64,000 bases of DNA, taken from the NCBI RefSeq assembly GCF_009017415.1, contig NC_092405.1, forward strand, positions 2,852,001 to 2,916,000. Direction: 5' to 3'. A program made the translations under genes and the position numbers. Source of the stretch: Aspergillus flavus (taxonomy: Eukaryota > Ascomycota > Eurotiomycetes > Eurotiales > Aspergillaceae). The notes beneath the pieces are model-generated. The model did not search any database. It was not told where the DNA came from and was given only the letters and a program-made list of their open reading frames with translations. Positions 1-13,600 of the stretch are shown in pieces (position 1 is the first letter of the stretch; the number at the start of each line of letters is the position of its first letter).

Positions 1-196
1 ACTGACATCCCATTTAATACCAGAGGGTGATATGGGAGGCATATTGGGAATGAGGTGGCAAAACATGACTTAACAGTTTCAACGATAAGGGAGCAAAACA
101 CAAATAGAGAAGCATAGGTGTTACAACGACAACGCCTAGACAATAGACAAACAAGGAAAAAAAATCTAGGCATATCATGCTTTAAGTCGCAAGGTC

Positions 197-2757
197 TCAG
201 CCGTACAGAGCTTGGGGAGACATTTCACCAGCAGCCATAAAGTTTGTCTCCGGGTTTCCTGTGGCCTTAGCTGCTGAGCATCGGGCCATTGTTGGCGAGC
301 TGTATCTTAATTAGAAACGAGAGTTTACATGGATAGACGGACGAACTGTAGGGGCACATACCTCCGAGAAATGGAGTCGGTAAAATAGAAGTCATCGATA
401 ACCTTCTTGAAAGGTGCCAGGGTTGGCTGGGTGCCCTTGTTCTGTTCGACCAATTGAATCTTGCTCAAAGAGCCCAGAGAAGTTGGCTCAACGACGTCGT
501 ACCGGCGCATCACAGGGCTAATCTCTTCCATACGGTCGCGAAGTGCTTCAATGTCGTCATAGGGAAGAGGCACGTCAAGGAACTCACTGGTGGCACGGAT
601 AATCTTCCAGTCATCGCGTGCAGCGCCAGGCAACGAGGTGGCTGCACGAGTAACTTGTACACGTCCCTCAGTATTGATATATGTGCCGGACTTCTCTGTA
701 AAGGCAGCACCTGGGAGGACAACATCGGCAAGTTGAGCACCACGATCACCATGATGTCCCTGGTAAATGACAAAAGCATCATTCGGGATCTCAGTCTGAC
801 CGACTTCATCCGCTCCGAGGAGCCAAACCATCTTGGGTTTGGTCTGAGCAACTTCTGGAGACGGTGTAGTGAAGCCAACTTCGTAGGCTGCAGCACGAGA
901 TGCAGCGCGCTGAAGAACATTGTACCCCTGCCACTCAGGGGTGTTGAATGTACTCGAATGCTTCTCTACAAAGCTGCCGACTGTCTCAAAAATCGCTTTG
1001 GCGTCCGCGTGCTCTGCGGCAGCGCTACCAACGATGATCATGGGGCGTTTGGCGGAGGCAAGCTTTTCACCGAATTTTCCTGCAAGAGTCGATTTTAAAG
1101 CGGACACATCGGAGCCAAAATGCTCAAAGTCGAAGGTACTCTCAAACTCTTCACCAACGAGCCCGATCTCGAGATCAGAGCGCAGATATTGTTTGCGGAT
1201 GCGTGCGTTAAGGACCGAGGCTTCGTGGCGAGGGTTTGTAGCGACCAATAGAATGGCATCAGCCTCTTCGATACCGTAGATCTTAGAGTTGAAGAGATAA
1301 CTCGAACGAACGTCAACACCGTGGGCAATGGGTGAGCTGCCACCCGGCTGATCCAAGGCAAGATTATCAGAACCAAGCTTGTTAGCTAGATCTTTCATGG
1401 CAACAAGCGATTCAGCGTCTACTAGATGCCCAGCAACAGCCTTGAATTCATTTTCCTTGAGCTGGAGTTTCTGACGAGCAGAGGAAATTTCAGTCAGTGC
1501 TTGTTCCCATGTCGCGGGGACGAACTTTCCTTCCCTGCGGATAAGAGGAGTTGTAAGCCTCTGGGTTTTCAAGCCGTCACACGCAAACCGCGATTTATCG
1601 TTGATCCATTCTTCGTTGATGTCATCGTTGAGTCTCGGAATGATCCGCATGACTTCCATGCCCCTGCTATCTATCCGGATATTGGAGCCCAAAGCATCAT
1701 GGATATCAATAGATTCGGTGTGTTTCAATTCCCACGGACGAGCACGGAAAGCATAAGGCTTCGAAGTAAGTGCGCCGACAGGGCAGAGATCAATGACATT
1801 GCCGGAGAGTTCAGAATCGAGGTTCTTCTCCAGGTAGGTGCCGATCTGCATATCGTTTCCTCTGCCGGCAGTTCCGAGTTCCGGAGCACCAGCAACATCG
1901 TTCATGAATCGAACGCAGCGGGTACAATGAATACATCTATTCATAGACGTCTTGACCAAAGGTCCGATGTTCTTGTCTTCCACCGCTCGCTTGCCACCAA
2001 CCTCATGGAAACGCCCACGATCGGCACCATAACGCATTGACTGATCCTGAAGATCACATTCACCGCCCTGGTCACAGATAGGGCAATCGAGAGGATGATT
2101 AGCGAGGAGAAATTCCATAACGCCCTCCCTCGCCTTGTGGACAAGCGGTGAGTTGGTCTTGACGTTCATTCCCGGCTGGACGGGCCAAGCGCACGACGCC
2201 ACTGGTTTCGGTGCACGTTCAACTTCAACTAGACACATACGACCTGACGCAAGGTTAGAAAATCTTGAAGATTGACCTTTATAGGAGAACGTACAATTTC
2301 CTGCAATCATAAGCTTTCTGTTGGGATGTTAGCGGCGGACATAAACGGGACTTCCTGGGGAGGGCTGAGCATACTCGTGGTAGCAGTATCTATTGAGATT
2401 ATTATTATTATTAGCAATATTTAACAGTCTTCATTGCACGCCTCTATACCTTGGAATTGTCGCGCCCGCCTTCTCGCAAGCTTGAATAAGAGCTGACCCG
2501 GCTGTGGAAAGGTGTAAGCAGGGAGAGCTAGAACGCCGTAGCCTGAGGTCAAATCACCTTCTACTGATACCTTTTTGCCATCTAAATCCATAACAATCAG
2601 CTTCAACACAGGTACAAAATTAGAAGATTAACGAAGTTATACCAATTGTGAGTTCCACTTCGGCGAGGCGAGGGGTTGTCGTCGCAAAGGACCTCAGGTA
2701 GTTGACTTTTGGGACCCGGACAGCCCGGCCGGCCGCACGAAACAACTGCGGCCGCAT
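197..2757 (-). CDS. nuo-78: NADH:ubiquinone oxidoreductase 78 kDa subunit (complex I, NDUFS1/NuoG type), mitochondrial
   Basis: Peripheral-arm subunit of respiratory complex I that carries three iron-sulfur clusters on the path from NADH to ubiquinone. Model of 7 exons (2757-2643, 2581-2558, 2501-2450, 2389-2375, 2317-2295, 2243-362, 299-197), 737 aa, close to the fungal family length. Residues 1-30 are Arg-rich and lack acidic residues, as in a mitochondrial presequence. Visible ligands: Cys66, Cys77, Cys80 and Cys94 (2Fe-2S motif C-x10-C-x2-C-x13-C), then HPLDCPICDQGGEC (His/Cys cluster), then CIHCTRC with a later CPVG (4Fe-4S); a molybdopterin-oxidoreductase-like fold follows. ATG 2757 is the first ATG in frame. 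Four exons of 15-52 nt sit in a row at the 5' end. Intron 2244-2294 is in frame and stop-free (51 bp), so an unspliced reading inserts 17 residues inside the cluster motif. The last exon encodes the family's C-terminal SPTMARCSAAK segment. Confidence 0.96.
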
Positions 2758-3675
2758 GCTGCGAGGAATTTTAAGGATAGGGAAGAGAAAGGGAATAATT
2801 GGAGAAAGGGATGAGTGGATGAGACGCCCAATGCAGAGCTTGAAGAGCTGATGTTCTTGGAGAGCACTTTTGGCTTGTTCGGATTCTGCCAGTCGGGGCG
2901 TCACTCGCAAATTGCCCGCCTCGCATTGGCTCGGTTATGCGGCGGATCATTTAATCCGGGCCACACCTTTGAGTCACGTTTTCTGAGGTGTTTTATCTAT
3001 TTCCTTTTTTCTCTTCTTTTTCTCTTTTCTCTTTCTCATATCAAACTCATTCACGGGCATGATTATTGTAGGTGGTAGGGCTTTCTTCCATCCCTCCCCC
3101 CTCTGCTACATGTCCCAAGAACAAATGCACTGAGCTGGAGCTCCTTAAGGTTATTCTCATTTTATTGATGTGACTACCTGATGAAGGTATAGTTCTTTAC
3201 TGACAGTGGCGACACTCTGCTGTATATATATTGGTGAACGAGCGCATCAGCTCTTCTTCGCTAAAATAGATACTTCTTAATATCCGAGCACTCAACTAGC
3301 AGATGTAATGGGCTTACGACGTCAGAACTCTAGGAAATTTCGTCTTGGAAATGAAGTAATCGGGTCATTAACCGGACAACCTTGGTTTCGCCATCTGCCA
3401 ACTTTCTCACCGATTAAAGATATTGGGCAGCCTTAAGTGGTTGCAAACAGGGTAATTACAGGAAAGGTTCACTAAATTTTGAGACTGAAAACGTTTACTT
3501 CTATTAAGAGTCTTTCATACCAGTACATAGATATTATTTAACTCTCCCAAAACAAACACACGCAATAGAGAAAGACAGAAAAAGTGCCTTACGGCAAACT
3601 GAAGTATGTTAGACCACAAGACCAGACCCCTTCAGGGAGCAGGGCAACGACCATGAAGTTCTAGGTCGAGGCCGT
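2758..3675. other. Intergenic: nuo-78 promoter and SLY41-like 3' region
   Basis: No convincing gene. It holds the upstream region of nuo-78, including a pyrimidine-rich tract on the plus strand at about 3000-3040, followed by unique sequence up to the 3' end of the transporter gene at 3676. No RNA gene or repeat was recognised. Confidence 0.6.
2925..2929 (-). promoter_or_regulatory. CCAAT box upstream of nuo-78
   Basis: ATTGG on the plus strand is CCAAT on the coding strand of nuo-78, about 170 bp upstream of its ATG. CCAAT boxes bound by the HapB/C/E complex are common in promoters of respiratory genes in filamentous fungi. Only the pentamer is visible, so occupancy is inference. Confidence 0.35.
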
Positions 3676-5391
3676 CTAGGAGTCACTTGGCTGCCAAGTC
3701 GTCTCCTGCTTTGTGCCAGGTGGTAGCCACGCCCTAGTATTACTGCTTCCCCTGGGGCGGACTCGGCCTGGTCTATCATCATCCTTCTTCAGGTCGTTTG
3801 GGAAAGAATGTGTCTCGTCTAGAAACTGACGCTCACTAGTCTTCCCCGGTGGAAATACGTAGCCGTTCGAATCCCATGTTTTAGTTGTACTCCGAATGTT
3901 TAGAGGGAGTACATTTTCCTTCGTGTGAAAGTGGTCCGCGTTCGCCCTTTGGTCTGCTAGATCATCATGGCTGTTGCGATCGTATAAATATAATCCAATA
4001 AACGTAAGAGCGATGCCAATTGCCTGCATCCCAGTGGTTGAATTGCCAAACCATACTATCGCAACGACAATGACAAATACTCTCTTCACCAAAGATGCCA
4101 CTGAGTAAGAAACTGGGGATATCATGGATAGCAGAACGAATGCCAGGATGTTTTGTGCAAAATGGGAGACTCCGTTGAACACAAACTCCAATAAGAGAGC
4201 ACCATGATCTAAGGAGTTCTCCTTGCCTGACAGCGAGATGGATCCATCCCGCAATACATTTGAAAGTAATGGGTAACCCTCGCAGAGAACCCAGATTGGT
4301 AGCGTTAGTATGAAGGCCAATCCAGAGCAATAGCAAAGTAAATTTAACTTGTCCAATTTCCGTTGGGCTGACACTTGTGTCTCCGATTCTCCGCGCGCTG
4401 TTTCGTTGAACAGCTTCTTGGAGAAGATGTTTTGGGAAACGAAGACCAAAGCCGCAACCAATGCGCAAATTATTCCAAAGAAGTTGGTGGAAAACCCAGT
4501 GGAACAAGCAAGCATAACACCTAAAGTCAAGGGGACAAGAGATAGGTATGTAGCACTGGCATATCGGATGCGAAAGAACACGCGGTATGCTAAGACTGTA
4601 AACAAAGGAGATAGTCCCTTGATTGTATGAACCAGCGAGACCGGTATTTGGGAAGTAGCCATGGAACTTAGTATGTGGCCTGCTAGCTGAAATACTGCGA
4701 GAGGCAACGCAGTCATTATAACATCGCGCGAGGGATAACGGATACCGTTTTTGAGGGCCGGTATACTATTCCTGAGCCATGGCAGTATCTTCGAGAGATA
4801 TGACAGCAGTAAGCACCATATCGACACAAACGCAAATTGCACGATCGTAAGAGTGATTGGTTTTGGGAGTGCATTCAGGATGGATTTCGACGATGTGTTT
4901 GTTAGGGCGGAGGTCATGTACCAAATGAGGCAAAGACTCTAAGCAGATGTGAGCCACGATTCCTGACGAGGCGCAAGAACGGTTCACCATACTATCAGTT
5001 TATATGACACTGGCGCCCGGAGGGCTTGGGCCAATTCTTGCGCGTTGGCGCTCACACTGGCGTTACGCGTGCGGATGGTGCTGATTGCCTCGCTGATGCT
5101 TTTCCTCGGCTTATGCTTTGAATGCCTGATTGTCCCATTCGTATACTCCGAAGCGAAATTGTTTTCTTTGCGCGGTTCCCAGCGATCATTCGGTGTATAC
5201 TTGGTCGCAAAATTTGAATGAGATTCTCTTGGCCCTGCAGCTATTTCATATAGGTCGTCCTTGAATTGCGGGAACTTGTCTATCGGACTGGTAGTCATCG
5301 ATTGTGAGATAAAATCAGTTGCTGGGGGCTGCAAATCCGACTGCCGTATAGAAGAGCGCCGTCCAGTACCGGTAACAATAGCTGTAGTCAT
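3676..5391 (-). CDS. SLY41-like triose-phosphate/nucleotide-sugar translocator family membrane protein
   Basis: Member of the TPT/EamA drug-metabolite transporter superfamily, closest by eye to yeast Sly41, an ER/Golgi protein found as a multicopy suppressor of Ypt1 loss; the substrate is not known from sequence. Two exons, 5391-4993 and 4938-3676, with a 54-bp intron; 553 aa. The first about 130 residues are polar and Ser/Arg-rich (cytosolic). The second exon opens in the first membrane segment (LCLIWYMTSALTNTSSK), followed by about ten hydrophobic segments including the family's VSLVHTIKGLSPLFTVL helix pair and a late SVASLVKRVFVIVVAI segment. The C-terminal about 90 residues are polar and probably disordered. 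The start ATG at 5391 lies just downstream of in-frame stops. Family call is firm; the SLY41 assignment is by resemblance. Confidence 0.88.
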
Positions 5392-6830
5392 TCCTAATCA
5401 CTTTATAACTGGTTTTTCAGGTCCTTGTGGTAGTTCGCCCTGAGACTTAAAAAGCAGGCCTGAATGGTAAAGTCGAGCGGCCATACATACGTCCGAGGTA
5501 AAATGGACAGAAGTTGAGGAAGCCAGTCACTCAGGCTCTCTCGAATAACTTTTTCAAGGCAAATTCTCCCGTGCTGGTGGAAAGGCCGTACGAAGTCGAC
5601 GGGGGGGATGTTGGAGTATCAGTATCCACTGCGGTCTTGTAACGTTTGCGGTTCCAGTACTCACTGGATGACGAATCCTTTCTGACGAATGAACACCAAG
5701 AATGGAGAACATGGTGCGGGACCACACCTTATCATTTCAATACCGAGTATACTCGGGAAAGGTTGGTCATACTACTTACGGACCATATGTGTACTTACTT
5801 TCATAGGCGGCTCGAAACTTCTGACAGGCTAAACCTGAGCCTTTAGGCGAAGGCCCAGTTAATACTACTACAGTACTGTGTACTCTGTAACATGGGTCTT
5901 ATTAATCGTATACTATTGCCTAACTGGTGGTACGTACCAACTGACTGCATGTTACATGAACCTATATCATTTATTTACCACGTAAGGAATGTCAATGGCA
6001 TATTCTTATTTATTTATATATCTACATTTATGTATCCATACTCTGGAATTGTGCGTTTGTTCCACGGTCAACCTTGGATCAGGTCTACTCCGTATGGCTG
6101 AGGTGGTATTGACGGTAAGACTATGTAGTTAGGACCTACTACGGACTATAGCTGCAAGCCAGTCAACATGAATTTTATATTATATGTATATATATGAACA
6201 TGCCCATGACATACTACGGTAGAGTTCCTGGAGATCATTAGTGGGCTGATGAGTTTATCCGTTGACTAAAATTCTGCCAGCTTCATCATGATACCCGTCT
6301 CGATATGATTAGACCACCAAGAAGTGATACATCTTAAAGGCTATGATATATAGTAAATATGATGTTGCACCCTCCGTACATACATCAACCAGGGCGCTCT
6401 CTTTCAGAAGCGGTAAGGAGTACGGAGGTGAAATTGCCACAGTTGCCCCCAGTTCGTCCCATTGACGGCGTGGGACCGTCCCAAATATTCAACCGTCTAC
6501 TCCGTACTCCTTGTAGCACCACCAATATAGATATTCATATTAAAATACCTTAATAGTAGATAGCTCTAGTACTGTTAAATGCGTTTTTTTCTGAATATAG
6601 TAGCTTACTTTGAAATTTGAGTGTAAGTCTTGAAATAGAAAGACGAGTATTCTTGGTCCTTGGATTTTTGGCTACAAGTTTGAAGTACGTAGTCTAGTTT
6701 CATGCTCCGTAGTCTTTTTGGCCACGTTACTAGGGGCTGCCAGCTCAAGGAAGTGCCAATAACTAATGTAATCGGTAAGCGAACTGAATATATAAGCGAA
6801 ACAAATACTACACGCATTTTCAACGCGCCT
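5392..6830. other. Intergenic, transition into the AT-rich block
   Basis: No supportable gene. A minus-strand frame at 5531-5725 is Ser/Thr-rich but lacks splice partners or family resemblance. AT content rises from about 5.9 kb. The stretch holds several copies of the TACTCCGTA/TACGGAGTA-type motif (about 6087, 6419, 6497, and a partial one near 6703). Confidence 0.5.
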
Positions 6831-7156
6831 TAATTTCTTAAACAATTTAAATATTACTTATTATATTAAAAATATCTAAATCTTTAAAATCGCGCGTTAA
6901 ACTGAAAGGCAGAATCCAATTAACTATTTTAAATTTAAATTTTAGAAAAATTAAAATTAGTATATTAAAAATATACGCTATTATATAAATATTAGTCATT
7001 TAAAATTTTTTTAAAAACCTAATATAGTTAATAAGACTCTGTTTTTCTGCTCTATCTAATATTTTAATAATTTAGATACTTTTGGTAGTATGGCTAGTAG
7101 TTAAATAGGTTTAAAAAAATAGACGCGTAGAAAATACATATATTGATCTACTTACT

Positions 7157-7223
7157 TATATAGCCCGCTCGCTTATTAATTATATTATCAATTAATGTAA
7201 TTGGTAAGTGAGTGGGCTATATA
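7157..7223. repeat. Imperfect inverted repeat (19-bp arms)
   Basis: Arms 7157-7175 and 7205-7223 are reverse complements at 17 of 19 positions; both mismatches are G/A transitions at former CpG sites, as expected if RIP acted on one arm. The spacer is 29 bp. The right arm and its flank (about 7194-7231) resemble 6765-6801 (both contain AATGTAAT, GGTAAG and TATATAAGCGA in the same order), so this is part of a dispersed repeat. Confidence 0.6.
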
Positions 7224-7409
7224 AGCGAGTGGACTACGTGCCACTATATTGAAAATTAAAATAATTAAAATACTATAAATTTAGACTTCTATATAAAAAA
7301 GTAATTCTATTAATTTAAATAGTATATATTTTATAATTCTATATATTATAGCTAAAATATTTAGATAGAGTATATTTAAAAGCTAATTTAGTAAATAAAG
7401 ATCTATCTA

Positions 7410-7620
7410 TCTATATAGCTGAGATTGCAAGTAGCGGTAGACTATAAGAGATAGAGAGTTGCCAATCTTTAAAAGATCTAGAGAATAGCTACGGTCTATA
7501 TATATATAGAATTTAGTAGACTCTTAGTAGATTTATAGAGATTTTCTACTTAAAGTAGCTATTTTTTATAGTAATATATTATAGCTATAATTATATTCTT
7601 TTTTATTTAATAGTAGAATA
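7410..7620 (+). repeat. Left copy of a degenerate direct repeat (possible 5' LTR fragment)
   Basis: Positions 7438-7593 align without gaps to 15167-15322 (constant offset 7729). All differences I noted inside the aligned core are C/T or G/A transitions, and similarity fades on both sides. Same-orientation copies about 7.7 kb apart that flank mutated DNA fit the long terminal repeats of a retrotransposon, but neither TG...CA ends nor a target duplication are recognisable after this much mutation. Confidence 0.6.
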
Positions 7621-10492
7621 TTTCTAGATTTATATATTATTATTAATAATAGATATTATATTTAATCTTAGTATTATAAAATAATAACTACTAAATCTTT
7701 ATAAAAATATAATATTTAGATTTTATTTTTTTTTATAAATTATTATTTATTATATCTATTATAGTATTTTAGTAGTAAAATATAGCTATTAATATTTAAT
7801 AGAATTATTTTTTATAAATAATTTATTTAAATAGTTCTAGATAATATTAGATATACATTTATCTATTACTATTTATTATTTATTATATTATTATTATTAA
7901 TTAATATAGATTTTATATTATTATTTATTTTTTTTATTTTTTATTTTATTTTTTTTATTTTTTTTTAGTATTTTTATCTTTGTTATATTTTTTTTCTAGA
8001 ATATTTTATTTTTTTTATTATAATTATATTAATATTAACTATTCTTATTATTATTTATATATAAAAATATTTATAAAAAAAATTAAAAATAATAATTTAT
8101 TTAATATTATTTGTAATTTTAAAAATTTTTATAATAATTTTTTAATATAGTATAAAAAATAAATAAATTTTTTTATTAAATATAAATATTTAATTTTATA
8201 TATTAATAATTAATTAATTTTTATAAAATTTATTTATTTATTATTCTAAAATTAAATAACTATTTATATATTAAATAAGATTTATTATATAATTTTAATA
8301 AAAAATAATAAAATTTTAATATATTATAAAAATTAAATATTAATCTATTTATTATAGTAATATAGTACTATATCTATTATATTTTATAAAAAATATTTAA
8401 AAAATAATTTTTATAATATATATATTATATCTCTATTTTATAATAATATTATTTTTTATTTTAAAGCTTATCTAAATTATTTTATAAATAATTATAAAAA
8501 AAATTATTTAATTTAAAAAATTATTTAATTTAAAAAATTTTTATTATAATAGAAAAAATAAATTTTAATATAGATTATAATAAATATATTTTATTTTTTT
8601 AATAATATTTTATTAATAATAGTAATATTTTTATTTTCTCTAGAGATTTTTTTTTAAATTTTTTATATTAAATTTTAAATATTAAATAATATTAATATTT
8701 TAAATTCTATTTTTATTCTTTATAATTATAATTTTTTAATAGAGATTAATTAAAAGATTTTAAATTTATTTTATAATTTAATTTTATTTATTAATATTAC
8801 TATATTAGCTCTAATAATTATTAAATAATATAATTTAAAATTTTTAATTTTAATTATTTTTTTTATTTAATTATATATTTATTTTTTTAACTAGTACTAT
8901 TAAATATATTAATAATTTATAATTTATTTTTATTATTTATTTTAAAAATAGTATTAATTCTAAAATTTTTATAATTTTATTTAATAAATTATATATAATA
9001 GTTAATAATTTCTATAGTTTTATTATTAATTTTAAAAAAATAGATTTTAATCTATAGAAAATATTTAATAGTTTTTATATTATAGTTAATTAAATTTATT
9101 AATTATATAAAAATTATAAATAGTTTTATATTAATTTAAATATTACTAAAAATATTTTATTTTATTTTATTATTTTTAATATTATTTAAAATATTATTAA
9201 TAATATTATTCTAAATTTTATAATTATATTTATTAAAATATTATCTATTATATTTAAAACTATTAAAAAATATCTTTTTTATTTCTATTTTAAAAATTAT
9301 AATATTTTTTTATTTATATTTTAATTAAACTTTTTATTATTACTATATTTTAAAAATTATTTTTTTATTATATTATTTATTAATAATCTATTTATTTAGT
9401 TTAATACTATTTAAATTAATAATTCTTTTTATAAAATTATTATTATAATTAATATTAAAAATAGTAATCTAAATATATTCTATTAATCTAAAAAAAAATA
9501 AAAAAAATATAAATTTTAATTATTTTTTATAAATAATTCTATATTAATTAAAATATTAAATAAATTTTTTTTAATTATATTAAATATTAATTTTTTAATA
9601 GCTAATTTTTATAATAATACTAGAATTTATTATTATTATTTTATTTTATAATTTTTTATATTATATTTATATATAATTATTTACTATTATAGTATAACTA
9701 TTATAATAGATTTTTTAAAATTTATTATATTAATATTTTATTATAATATAATTTTTTTTATTATTTTTTAGATTTTTTATAACTAATATATTATTATTAT
9801 TACTATTTAATATAAATAAAATAGATCTTTTTTTAAATTTTTTAGAATAATCTATTTCTATTAGATCTTTTTTTTTATATATCTAATATATTATTTTATA
9901 ATTTATTTTACTATAATATATTATTAATTTTCTTTTTTTATATTTTTTTATCTATATACTAAATAATTTTTTAATTATTTTAATATTTTCTATTTTTTAT
10001 AGATTATTATTAAAAAATTAATATAAAATAATAAAATAGATTCTATACTATTAATAATTTAATATATTTTTATTAATTTTTAATATTTAACTTTATTTTT
10101 TTTAAATATTAATTTAATAATATTAATATTTATAATTTTTATAAATTATCTATTTAAATAACTATTAATTATTTTTTATTAATAAAATTATATAAAATAT
10201 AATTTTCTAATTTTTTTAATATATAAATATTTAATATATATATTTTAATTATTTTATAAAATCTAAATATTTATTTTATAATTTTTAAAAATTTTTATTA
10301 TATATTAATATCTAGTTATTTATTTTAAAACTATATAATAAGATTGTATTATTTTATATTTTTTATTATTTAATTATATATATTAATAAATATTTATTTA
10401 TTAATATTTTAATATATATTATAGATTAAAATCTATTTTTTAAATTATTATTTCTATTTTTTTTATTTTTTAATAGTCTTAAATAAACTTTA

Positions 10493-10612
10493 TATAATAA
10501 ATAAAATAGATTTATTTTTAATATTATATAATAATAAATAAAATAGATTTATTTTTAATATTATATAATAATAAATAAAATAGATTTATTTTTAATATTA
10601 TATAATAATAAA
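10493..10612. repeat. 37-bp tandem repeat, three copies
   Basis: A 37-bp unit containing ATAAAATAGATTTATTTTTA begins at 10501, 10538 and 10575. The copies look identical even though the surrounding DNA is saturated with mutations. Identity implies the duplication came after most of the RIP, probably by replication slippage. Confidence 0.85.
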
Positions 10613-13600
10613 TATATATTATAAATATTATTTATAATAAATATTTATTTTTTTATTAATAGTTTTTACTATTATTTTTACTACTATTTATTTTATAATC
10701 TATTAATTATTATTAAAAATTATTAATAGTTAATTAATAAAATTAATATTTTATTTTTAAAAAAATTTAATATTTTTTTATTTAGTACTATAGTTATTTA
10801 TATTTAAAATTTTTCTAGAGATTTAATAATATTTAATAATTTAAATAATTATATATTATATTCTATGTATTCTTTATTATTAAAAGCTATTAATTTTTAT
10901 ATTTAATAATTTTTAATAATTTTAAATATTCTAGATATTTAAATTATATATATAAATTGTATATTAATTTATTATATTTAATTAATTTAAAATAAAAAAT
11001 TATTATTTTTTAAATATAGAAATAGTTTTAAATTATATTTATTTTTAATATTTATAAATAAAAATCTACTACTATATTATTTAATTAATTTTATTAATTA
11101 TTATTTATTTAATAGAGAGCTATTTTTTAAATATTAAATTATTATCTATTATTATTTAATTTTTTTAAAAATTTTAATTAATATATTTAGTTATAATATA
11201 AAGTACTTTACTATATTAATAAAATTTTATTTTATAAAATTAAATTTTTTATTTAATATATTATATATTATAGTCTTTTTTTTATAATATTAAATCTTTA
11301 AATTATATTTTTAAAATTTTTTAATTTAATAAATAAAATATTATAAACTATTATAATCTATTATTATTATTATAATAATATTATTTTTAATATAGTATTT
11401 CTATATTTAAATTATTTTTTTAACTATAAATAATTTTTTTTATATTAAATAATTTTATTTTATAAAATTTAATTTTTTATTATTAAATATTATTAAATAT
11501 AGTTCTCTATTTATTTTTATTTAAAATAAAATTATTTTTATAATCTATTTAAAAATATTAGTTTTAATATAGAAAGATTTCTATATATTAATTATTATTA
11601 AAATTAATATAATTATAAATATTTTTTTAAGTTTTTTAAAAATAAATTTATAAAATATTAATTAAATAATTAATTAATATTTATTAATATATATTATTAT
11701 ATTATTTTTTTAAATAATTTATATAATAATATTATAATCTTTATAAATAATTATATAAAATATCTATAATATATTATAAATTTTAAAAATTAATATATTT
11801 TATATATATTTTAAGATTATAACTATTTTTTAATAATACTTAGTTTTATTAATATAAAGTATATTTCTTCTCTATTTATTATATAATTATAGAATTTTAG
11901 CTTTTTTTAAAAAATATATATATTTATTTATTTATATATATAGTTTTTTTATAGAATATTTAAAATAATATATAAATATTTTTTATATTTTTTTTATAAA
12001 TTTAAAAAAATTAGAATATTATTAAAATATATATAGAATATTTCTATATATAGTAATAAAATCTAGTTTATTATAATTTAAAAAATATAGTAAACTATTT
12101 AAATTTTTTAAAAATAATATTAAATATTATTTTTAATATTAATAATTTATTAATTTTAATTTATTAATATTTTAATAAAAAATTAATTTTAAATAAATAT
12201 TTAGTCTTTTTTATTATATTAATAAATTCTTAAATTTTAGATAATAGATAGCTATTTTTTACTATTATTTTATTTAATATATAGTAATTAATATATATTT
12301 ATTATTTTTTTTAGATTTTTTTATAAAAATTATAGAGAATCTTTATATAAAAATAGATAATTATATTAAATTAATTTTAATTATTATTTTAATTTATATT
12401 TTAAATTTTATAAGCTTTTCTAATAATAAAAAATAAATATTAATATTTATTAGTAATATATTATGTATATTAATTTTATAAATTAATCTTTTTTTAATAA
12501 AAATTTTATAGATAGCTTTTTTTTAAATTATTATTATATTTAAAAATTATAGATTTTATTTCTATTTTAAAATCTACTTTCTTTATAATTTAAATAAAAA
12601 AAAGGTATATTTTATCTTTTTTTTTATTATTTTTATAATTATTTATATTAAAATAAAATTTAGTAATATTTTGTTTATTTATATATAATATATAGAATTT
12701 ATTAATTAAATTCTATAAAATTTATTTTAATTATTTTATAATATTATTTTAAATATTTACTAGTTAATATATAAATTAATATTTTATAATTAATCTTTTT
12801 TAAAAATAAAATTATATTTTTTAAATTTAATAATTTAAATATTAATTTTTTTAATTATTTTTTAAATTTTAAAAATAAAATATATATATTATTAGTCTCT
12901 ATTTTTTTAATTAGAAAAATTTATTTTTAAAAATATTTTAATTTATTTTTATAATTAAAGATTTTTTTTATTAAAGTTTATATAATAAATATATAACTAG
13001 CTTTAGAATTTATTAAAATATATATTATAAATTATATTAAATTATATTTAATTATTTTTTTATAATAAAATATAATATTTTTTAAAATATATAAATATCT
13101 ACTATATTTATATAAAATTTTTAAAAAAATTATATTTATAGTTTTTTTTTTAATAAATTTAAGATTTTAAACTAGTCTATATTATTAGAAAAGATTTTTT
13201 TTATTTAATTAATTAATATTTTTTTATTTAATAATTTTAATTTTTTTTAATATATTTTTTTTTTAATTTTAAATAGTAATTTTTAGTAAAATATTCTAAT
13301 TTATTATAATTATAATATTTTTAATTATTTCTATATTTTTTACTATATTTTTTTCAACTATTTTTATTATAAGATTTTAAAAAATTATATCTATTAGCTT
13401 TATATATAGTATTAAAATTTATTAAATTTATTTATTAATTATTAATTTTTAATAATTCTCTATTATTTAATTTAAAATAATAAATATTTTTAAATATAAT
13501 CTTTTTTTATTTATATTAAATAAATTTTTTTATTATAGTATTAAAAATCTTTAAAAAATTTATTTTTTTAATTTATTTTATTTATAGACTTTTCTTTATT

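Noticed and set aside
454..1098. Plus-strand open frame of 214 codons opposite nuo-78
   Set aside because: It lies fully antisense to a well-supported exon and has no family features; a shadow of nuo-78 codon use.
5531..5725. Minus-strand frame of 64 codons, Ser/Thr-rich
   Set aside because: No recognisable domain, no convincing splice partners, and it lies in a region grading into the AT block.
10493..10612. Regular 37-bp repeats as a CRISPR-like array
   Set aside because: Units are directly adjacent without unique spacers, the host is a eukaryote, and it is a plain tandem repeat.
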